Assembly: GCA_015179045.1 (NCBI GenBank)
Contig: WHUZ01000012.1
Span: forward strand, 1,364,001-1,428,000
Direction of reading: 5' to 3'
Source of the DNA: Kalaharituber pfeilii
Taxonomy: Eukaryota; Ascomycota; Pezizomycetes; Pezizales; Pezizaceae
DNA length: 64,000 bases
Position numbers and translations under genes: made by a program. This document shows, one piece after another, positions 57,494 through 64,000 of this stretch. The notes beneath the pieces were generated by a model. The model ran no database searches and had not been told where the DNA came from. It was given only the letters and a program-made list of their open reading frames with translations. Numbering within the stretch: position 1 is the stretch's first letter; each line of letters begins with the position of its first letter.

Positions 57494-60112
57494 ATGCCCA
57501 AAATAATGACGGTTCAAGGCCCCCAAACACAATCGACGCGAAAAACACCATTAGTACAGGAGAGAAAGTATAAGTGCGCCTTTTGCGCCCGAGCATTCAG
57601 TCGATCGGAGCATCGTAGTAGGCATGAGAGGTCGCGTATGTTCACCCTGTCACCTTCAATACTTAACAAGGCACCTTCTGATATTGGCTGATTGTAGACA
57701 CGAAAGAGAGGCCTTTCAAATGTCTTAAATGTCGAAGCACATTCGTCAGACGGGACTTACTGTTAAGACACGATCGCACAGTACATGCAAAGGATGGCGG
57801 TATACCCCTTCACAGTGAAGTTAAGCGCAGGTCGACAAAGGCTTCGGCCGCGGCCGCGGCCGCGAAACCGTCGATAGCAATTGAGACTGCAACAATAGAG
57901 CAGATTGAAGGGACCGATGCTCTAGCAGACATGGACGCGCGTGCAGCATTGTTGATTACAGAGCTTCATCAAGCTGCTGTCGGTGCTATATTAGATCAAG
58001 AACAAGAGGCTTTGTTAGAGGAAAAGAGTAGGAGATCAGTGTCCAGTAGTTCGGATGCATATGACAGCCCAGCCCCGTATTCATCCTCAGCAGCTCCATG
58101 GGACCCTCCCACCCCATCTTCCCCACAGGGTTCTTGTAATGAATCATGGAATGGAAGTTTACAGCCTCCACGGCTTCAGCTCCCATCAATGGATCGGTCC
58201 TTCTCGTCAGATCCATCTCATGCCCCATCTCTGCGCTCTGGATTGCTTTCATCCGCAGCTACGCCCGCAACGTATTCACCATACCCTTACACCAACCCTC
58301 CTTCTCCTCTGAATTTTGGGAACCATTGTTCCTCAACGCAGGCAGTTGCTCCCCCTCCCCCCCCTCAAGTGGAGAGCGAAGAAGAAAGACAGATTATTCT
58401 CGAAAACATACGAGAAATGGATGTCGAACGGGCTGTTGTGGACAAGTTCAGGTTGCCGAGTAGAAGTGCTCTCAACAGATACTTGTCCACGTATTTCAAC
58501 CTATTTCATCACCATCTGCCTTTCTTGCATACCCCATCATTCAGTCCCTCAGCAGCTGCACCACCATTGCTTTTGGCAGTCCTGTCTATTGGGGCGCTGT
58601 ACACATTCGAGAAGGAGCAAGCGTATGTTGCCCTTCCAATTGAATTGGATCAAATTACTAACGTGTGTTTAGCTACACGCTTCATTTATCTTCAAAGGTG
58701 TTGGTTAATAACTACCTGCACAGACACCAAAATTTCAGCTCTCGAAATTGCCCGTTGTGGAATACACAGACATCGCTCCTGAACATGGTGTTTGCCAGTT
58801 GGAGTGGTGACGCTAAGGGTCTGGAATGGGCCTGCTCTATCAAGAGCCTTCTAGCAAATGTAGGTCTATGCCTTCAATATGTATTACGCTCTTACTAATC
58901 ACTCGTAGTTGGTTGCTGGTGGGAAGTACGAGCTACAGCTCAGATTGGAGCAGCGCGGTGATGCTCTACCGACAAGGGAAGAGTGGATCGAAGATGAAGG
59001 TAGCAAGCGAACATTCTTCGCAGTCTATGTGTTCTTCGGTCTGCTTACCTTGACCTATAACCACACCCCTGCAATCAGCTACAATGAGTTTGACACTCTC
59101 TCTTTGCCTTGTTGTGAGACTTTGTGGAATCTTGATGGATCGGATGAGCTTGCCTGGCGCGAGCAGCTTTCCATGGCAGCCACACCATCCTTTAAGGAGG
59201 CACATACTCGTCTATTTCAAGGAGATCCTCCCCGATACAGTGCATTTGCCGCTCGCATCTTGATCAACGCGCTTTTCCTCGAGGTATGGGGTGTTAAGAG
59301 AAGTCCAGAAATTCTCGAGTCTGTAGTCACAGAATATCGGGAAAGATTACGTGTCGCGCTAGATACCTGGCACAGATCACTGGACATGTGCACATCAGAG
59401 ACGATGATTGTATCTCTCACAGCTCCACAGAAGGGTCACCCATTGGTTTTCAATGCCATGGCCATGTATCGGTGTACTATCTCTCGACTGGAAGTGGATC
59501 TCATGTCAATTCAAGAGGCGCTTCGATATCATGTGCCAAGCGAAGTTGCCTCTGCTATGACTGCAGCCGCTGCGATGATACCAAGATCGAATGCGATGAC
59601 GAAAGTCATTCAGCAATGCTTCGAGTGCTTCCAAATTCCAGCGCTGATGGGCATCCGCTGGGTAGCAAGAACTTCGGCCCTTAATTGGAGTGTGGAACAT
59701 CCACTCTGTGGGTTCGATCTTATGTTGATCCTCAGTTTATGGCTGTACCGAGTCGAGGAGGAGAGTGAAACCTCTCCTCCTAATGAGGAAGAAGAAGCAA
59801 TGTTGATTAAGCTCAGGAACATTTTTGATGATGATTCTGTTGAGCTATATGGATCACGATTAAGTGCAGCTGTTGCAAGGATATGGGGTGGTATGATCGA
59901 TGAAGTTGTGGTCTGGGGATAAGTACCCTCTCCTCTACTATATTTTACAGGAAGCTAACCATCTGTGCACAATAACCCAGTTGCTCGGTGAATCCTTCAA
60001 ACTATTCTCACACTCGTTGGCAGTCGAGGATGACATTGGAATGTCACACTCAACCGCAACCACTCCTGCGTCGACGCCTGAGGCGGACGAGGAAATGAGT
60101 GATAATGAATAA
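57494..60112 (+). CDS. C2H2 zinc-finger / fungal_trans transcription factor (about 795 aa, 5 exons)
   Basis: Nuclear DNA-binding regulator. Exons: 57494-57635, 57698-58622, 58673-58859, 58909-59910 and probably 59981-60112, giving about 795 aa. Two tandem C2H2 fingers open the protein: C28-x2-C31-x12-H44-x3-H48 and C56-x2-C59-x12-H72-x4-H77, linked by TKERPF. The second half of the first finger pair is only complete after splicing of intron 1. An alanine run (from a GGCCGC repeat) and a serine/proline-rich region follow. The fungal-specific transcription-factor domain starts near residue 295 (VDKFRLPSRSALNRYLSTYF) and runs to about 600 (LPFLH, KRTFFAVYVFFG). The last junction is uncertain: the fourth exon would stop at 59922 unless a weak donor GTCTGG at 59911 is used, which adds an acidic C-terminus (ASTPEADEEMSDNE). 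The start is the first ATG of the finger frame. Target genes cannot be inferred. Confidence 0.86.
57845..57864 (+). repeat. GGCCGC repeat encoding polyalanine
   Basis: Three tandem GGCCGC units inside exon 2 of the zinc-finger regulator encode an alanine run between the fingers and the regulatory domain. A likely length-variable site. Confidence 0.8.
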
Positions 60113-62425
60113 TACTTTAATTTTTGCGAATTTGGACGAATCATTATTACACTTAATACTTACGAAGTTACGAATTTTCTAACCCTTTTTGGTCATTGCC
60201 TTTTTGTTTTACAAGTTTACGAGTATTTGCTTTATGTCTTTGCGACTGCTTTGGTACAAAATCAGCCTCGTTGCTTCTGCATTGTTTTTTTCCCTCAATC
60301 CGCTGGCTCTACGGTTGTTTGCATATTGCTTTTCATGCCTGCGAGTCATGCTATTGATTTTGCTGCTATATTTCGTCTTGATTTATGTCTTTTGGCGTAT
60401 CTGGCTCGGTTCATTGTCTATTAATATTTAGCATGGATTGAGCGTTTTCTCTTGCTGTTTATACCTACTTGCTCTGCTATTTTTTTTCCTTTCTTTTTTT
60501 TTCTTTTCTTTTTTTCCCCAAAGTTTAACGTCTGCTGTTGATATATTGCTTTTATCTCCTATCATTTACTCTAAAGGGCGGTCAGGGAGGGGGTTTATAT
60601 CGGTTAAAGAGGACAGCTATGCGAAATTCGGAAATCAGGAATGGTCGGTCTACTGCTAATTTTTTGTGTCTGGTGTTTCAACAACTGTGCGTTGGGCCTT
60701 TTGAAGAATGGTATTTTATTGATACTTTATTTATTTTTCTATTGATATCTCTAATGACTGTTCTTATAATGCATTCACCTCTATTTCTTTTTGAATATTT
60801 TTGGGAGGTGGCACTGGTTTAAGCTGACTTTTTTGGCCATGAAATATTATTATGTATCAACGTTATAATTTGGTTCTCTTTATCTTTTCTTTTTCTTGAA
60901 GTTCTACAATTAACGTCAATTACATGATACTTTACGCTCAATTCCGTCATTCTCTTGCCTGATGGTGTCTTCGTTGATGTGATCTTTTACGATGGAGGAA
61001 GTTCACTTCCTCTGTTACTCTCCCTGCCACACTTGGTGGTAGCAAGAGGGCCTTCTTATTTCCGAATTTAAATTAACCCAACATGTGTACCAAGTTTATT
61101 CGATCCCCCCGCCCTCTTTGTTTTTACTTCTTGTATCGCAAAGTGATGCTTCACAGTCTCATTACTTCTTTATGCTTTTACCTCAAGGACGAACTAAAAG
61201 TGAGGTGAGGCAACCTGAACGGGAACTCCTGAGATGGAACTGCTTACGACCGCAGCCACAGCTGCAATGATCGGAAACCGTTGCCATCGCAAGTTTTGTT
61301 TGTACTTGTGTCTATGCCTCACCGCTATTTGTATCTGCTTTCCTATCCTTTGCGTTGCCAACTCGTTGCCAGCTATGTTCCCAGCTGTGTGTTTCACTTT
61401 CTCTCGGTTGCGCAACGCCTCGTAACACTTTTGACACCGCATTTTCTATGGCAGTTGCTTACTTCCTAGCTAGCTTGATTGATGGAATGCTTATGTTATG
61501 TTTACGTTGTTCATCATGACGAACGTTTCCATAGTATCACGGATGTGACGGATTCGAGCGATCGTCACTGCAATGCGTGGTGGGGTGACGCGTGAGCCAT
61601 GGAGGTTGGTTGGGCTGTCGTGGAGGTGTGGTGCGGTGGTAACGCAAGGTCGCACTGCCATTCGTGCCAGCCAGATCAGGGAATTGGATCGGTTGGTGAG
61701 GTGACACACGCCTCTAACGGGTACTACTGCGCTACGCTCCTCCCTCAACGAGAGTTACATGCTTGCACCTACATACCTCCAATCTCACCCACGGCATGCC
61801 TTGCTCTTCTGCCTCACAGCCCGTAGCATACATAATTTACATACTTAGCCGCAAGAAAAGAATTACGTTTATAGCGCAACTACGCTTGGTTTCTTCCCGA
61901 TATATACTTCATCTCCGATTGACCAGTCCCGAGTGGCGTAATATAGAGTTCGTGTTCAACCTCATATAGAAATGCTTATCGGCCCTGTGCCGAGGGGTGG
62001 GAAATTGCAATATAGTTGGCTTTCGGTAAGTATATATTGGCCCCGGAGTATCGTGAGTTACTCATGAAGGCGATACAGATGATTAACGCTCAAGCAAGTA
62101 TTCTTTCTCGGGAGACGGATTCTCAACATGCGTGAAAAGCTGCCCTTTTATTTGCTGAAAAACATCCAAGGTCATTTTCTTACACTTTAGTTACCTCCCT
62201 AATTTCTTCAACTATCAACCAACCAACATCTTGACACCCTGGATAATAAAAGAGTTACAAGAACTACGAGTACGTATAGGACGAAGTATGCGTACGTACA
62301 CTATTCAATGAACAGTTCAACAAACCGTTCACGATTTCCATCCTAACCGAAGTGACGACGCCCAGCGTGCCGTTGGTGCGTCAAAATTCAAGTAAGTAAA
62401 AACATAAGCTAGTGGTGACCATTGC

Positions 62426-62445
62426 TATCCTATCCTATCCTATCA
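62426..62445. repeat. (TATCC)n repeat
   Basis: Four near-perfect pentamers in non-coding DNA. Confidence 0.8.
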
Positions 62446-62636
62446 GATCGCATATATATGGGGGTGGGGGGAGGGAAGTGCGCTCCAGCAATGTGCACGG
62501 GGCACATCGCAGATAGAACGCAAGGTGATTTATTTTGGCTTTGCTGGCCAGTATGGGGTGTATATGCATGGGGGGCGTGCGCATGTGTGCGCGCGAGCGG
62601 CTTGGATGTGTCTGGATATAAATGTATCTACGGCGT

Positions 62637-62658
62637 GGATGGATGGATGGATGGATGG
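62637..62658. repeat. (GGAT)n repeat
   Basis: Five GGAT units plus two bases in non-coding DNA. Confidence 0.9.
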
Positions 62659-62849
62659 CTGGGTCAAAGGGGAGGGGGCTACTATGTAGCTAAGTTGGAA
62701 AGCTGGAGGAAGCTCCTGAGGTGTCTTGGTTTTGATTTGCTTGGATGCCGTTTTTGGTATACAGGAATAGGCAGGGAGATCAAGAAGGGGTAGCTATGGC
62801 TGATCATGGCTGATCATGGTGGCAGCTTGGTGCATCCTCCCTTGAGTGG

Positions 62850-62884
62850 CCCCCCGCCCCGCCCCCGCCCCGCCCCGCCCCGCC
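62850..62884. repeat. C-rich (CCCCG)n tract
   Basis: Runs of three to five C separated by single G. The minus strand has at least four G runs and could fold into a quadruplex. Confidence 0.8.
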
Positions 62885-62953
62885 GTGGGCCCCGCCTTCA
62901 TCCTCCACTTCTTCAAGCCTGTCCCGTTCGTCCCGCGTTAAGCTGCTTCCTAT

Positions 62954-62985
62954 CCAGCTCCAGCTCCAGCTCCAGCTCCAGCTCC
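62954..62985. repeat. (CCAGCT)n hexanucleotide repeat
   Basis: Five perfect CCAGCT units plus two bases, immediately after the C-rich tract; non-coding. Confidence 0.9.
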
Positions 62986-64000
62986 CAGTGCCCCCCCATC
63001 TAGCATCCCGCCGCACGTTCGCCTTTCGCCCCGCCTTGCTCAGCACATGTAAACAAATGCTGCACTGTAGTTAAATATGCCGCCATATTAGCCACTCCCA
63101 TACACGAAACGTCGATGACCCATGGCGAAACTAGTGTTGGCCAAGCTGCTACCTAGATAGCTTTGCAAGAAAGCAAGCTCTGCGACGCACAATACAGTGC
63201 AGCGCAGCAAAGGCGCATTTGCGCATGCCGTGGTGCGGTGTTGTGATTCTGCGCCTGCGGAACAGTCGCCATGTGGGAGGGAGTGGACCGTACTCGAATA
63301 CTCCTCAGTACTTGCAAAGTATATTGCGCCGCAAAGCTGCGGTGTGTTTATTTGTTTATGTATTGTACTGTACAAATTGTAACGTACATGTAACGGGGAA
63401 AGTTCAACTAGCCAACTTAACTTACAAACCTCCTTATGTGTAACATGTGTCGCAAAAGCTGAAGTATTTACAAGTATGTAACTTACTACTCCAAGAGCCG
63501 TACCACACTCTCCCTCTCCTTTCCCCTCCCTCACACCCTCCTGCTTCGAGCTCCACCTCTGCAAACCTTCTCATGCTCCCCGCCTTGACGCTATGATATA
63601 TTACTAGAATCGATCTACTTTTACCCCGCCTAAGGCTAATCAAGCCGTCGACGTCGACCAGCCTTTACGACTTATCTACTCTACACTCCAAAAGCAGATT
63701 GTGAAAATATCCCCCCCACATACGTGTTTCATTGGCCAAACGCCTTAACCGCTTACAAAAACTTTTTCTGAGTTTCGCAATTTAGAGTTGTTTGAAAGTG
63801 AAACGGTTTGAAAGGTTGAGCTTGAGTTTGAGCTTCAGCTCGGGTCCGTCCGACTGGGGGGGGGAGGTTAAGTACTTGTAGAGCTGCTTACTACTTAAGT
63901 ATGTATGTTATGATTGTCCTCTCAGTACAACATGCTTGTTAGAAGTACCTATATAGGCCAAGCATGTAGCTATATATTTGAGCTCCATGCAATGCTCTCT

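Larger units (their letters stand above)
60113..64000. other. 3' gene-poor stretch
   Basis: 3.9 kb with no supported gene. The first 800 bases are T-rich (several hydrophobic pseudo-frames, e.g. 60189-60431) and suit a long 3' untranslated region. From 62400 onwards there are simple repeats (TATCC, GGAT, CCGCC and CCAGCT types) and C-rich DNA. A minus-strand frame at 63088-63564 has no recognisable features. Confidence 0.5.

Noticed and set aside
60189..60431. 80-codon hydrophobic frame resembling a membrane protein
   Set aside because: It lies in T-rich DNA just after the regulator gene; T-rich codons give hydrophobic residues automatically.

Overview
The window looks like nuclear DNA of a filamentous ascomycete (Pezizomycotina). 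The basis is the mix of genes: a C2H2 zinc-finger plus fungal_trans regulator, a fungal-type Cdc25 RasGEF with SH3 and WW-like domains, an Irs4-type EH protein, FMP27, a fungal-type DNA ligase IV and an HSBP1 homologue. The introns are short (mostly 48-190 nt, GT..AG, with CTAAC/CTAAT-like branch sites). Intergenic DNA is unusually long for the group, with two tracts of about 8.2 kb showing no gene, which fits a repeat-bearing genome such as many Pezizomycetes. The species cannot be named from the sequence.

Layout: 1-2711 no recognisable gene; 2712-3917 conserved fungal protein of unknown function (+); 3918-12089 gene-poor tract; 12090-14087 IRS4-like EH protein (-), divergent from DNA ligase IV (+, 14922-18768, eight exons including an 11-nt microexon); a hotdog thioesterase (+, 19600-20284) converging on EBP2 (-, 20586-21976); HSBP1 (+, 22516-22783) divergent from EBP2; ribosomal protein eL32 (-, 23841-24626); eIF4B/TIF3 (-, 25783-27887, seven exons with 4-nt and 9-nt coding exons); FMP27/BLTP2 (+, 30093-39194, eight exons, about 2913 aa); uracil phosphoribosyltransferase (+, 40171-41125); a Gfo/Idh/MocA oxidoreductase (+, 42000-43364); a Cdc25-type RasGEF (-, 45283-49263); a second gene-poor tract (49264-57493) with a decayed repeat island and a long hairpin; a C2H2/fungal_trans transcription factor (+, 57494-60112); then 3.9 kb with only simple repeats.

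Most genes are conserved housekeeping genes and no operon-like pathway cluster or secondary-metabolite cluster is visible. The nearest thing to a functional neighbourhood is 20.6-27.9 kb, where 60S biogenesis (EBP2), a 60S protein (eL32) and an initiation factor (eIF4B) sit together with the heat-shock-factor binding protein HSBP1. Exon-intron structures were derived by hand from reading frame, splice consensus and protein-family conservation; no alignment or RNA evidence was available. I did not find a convincing new multi-gene system. The most unusual items are the microexons, the repeat island at 50.77-51.99 kb and the hairpin at 53226-53305.
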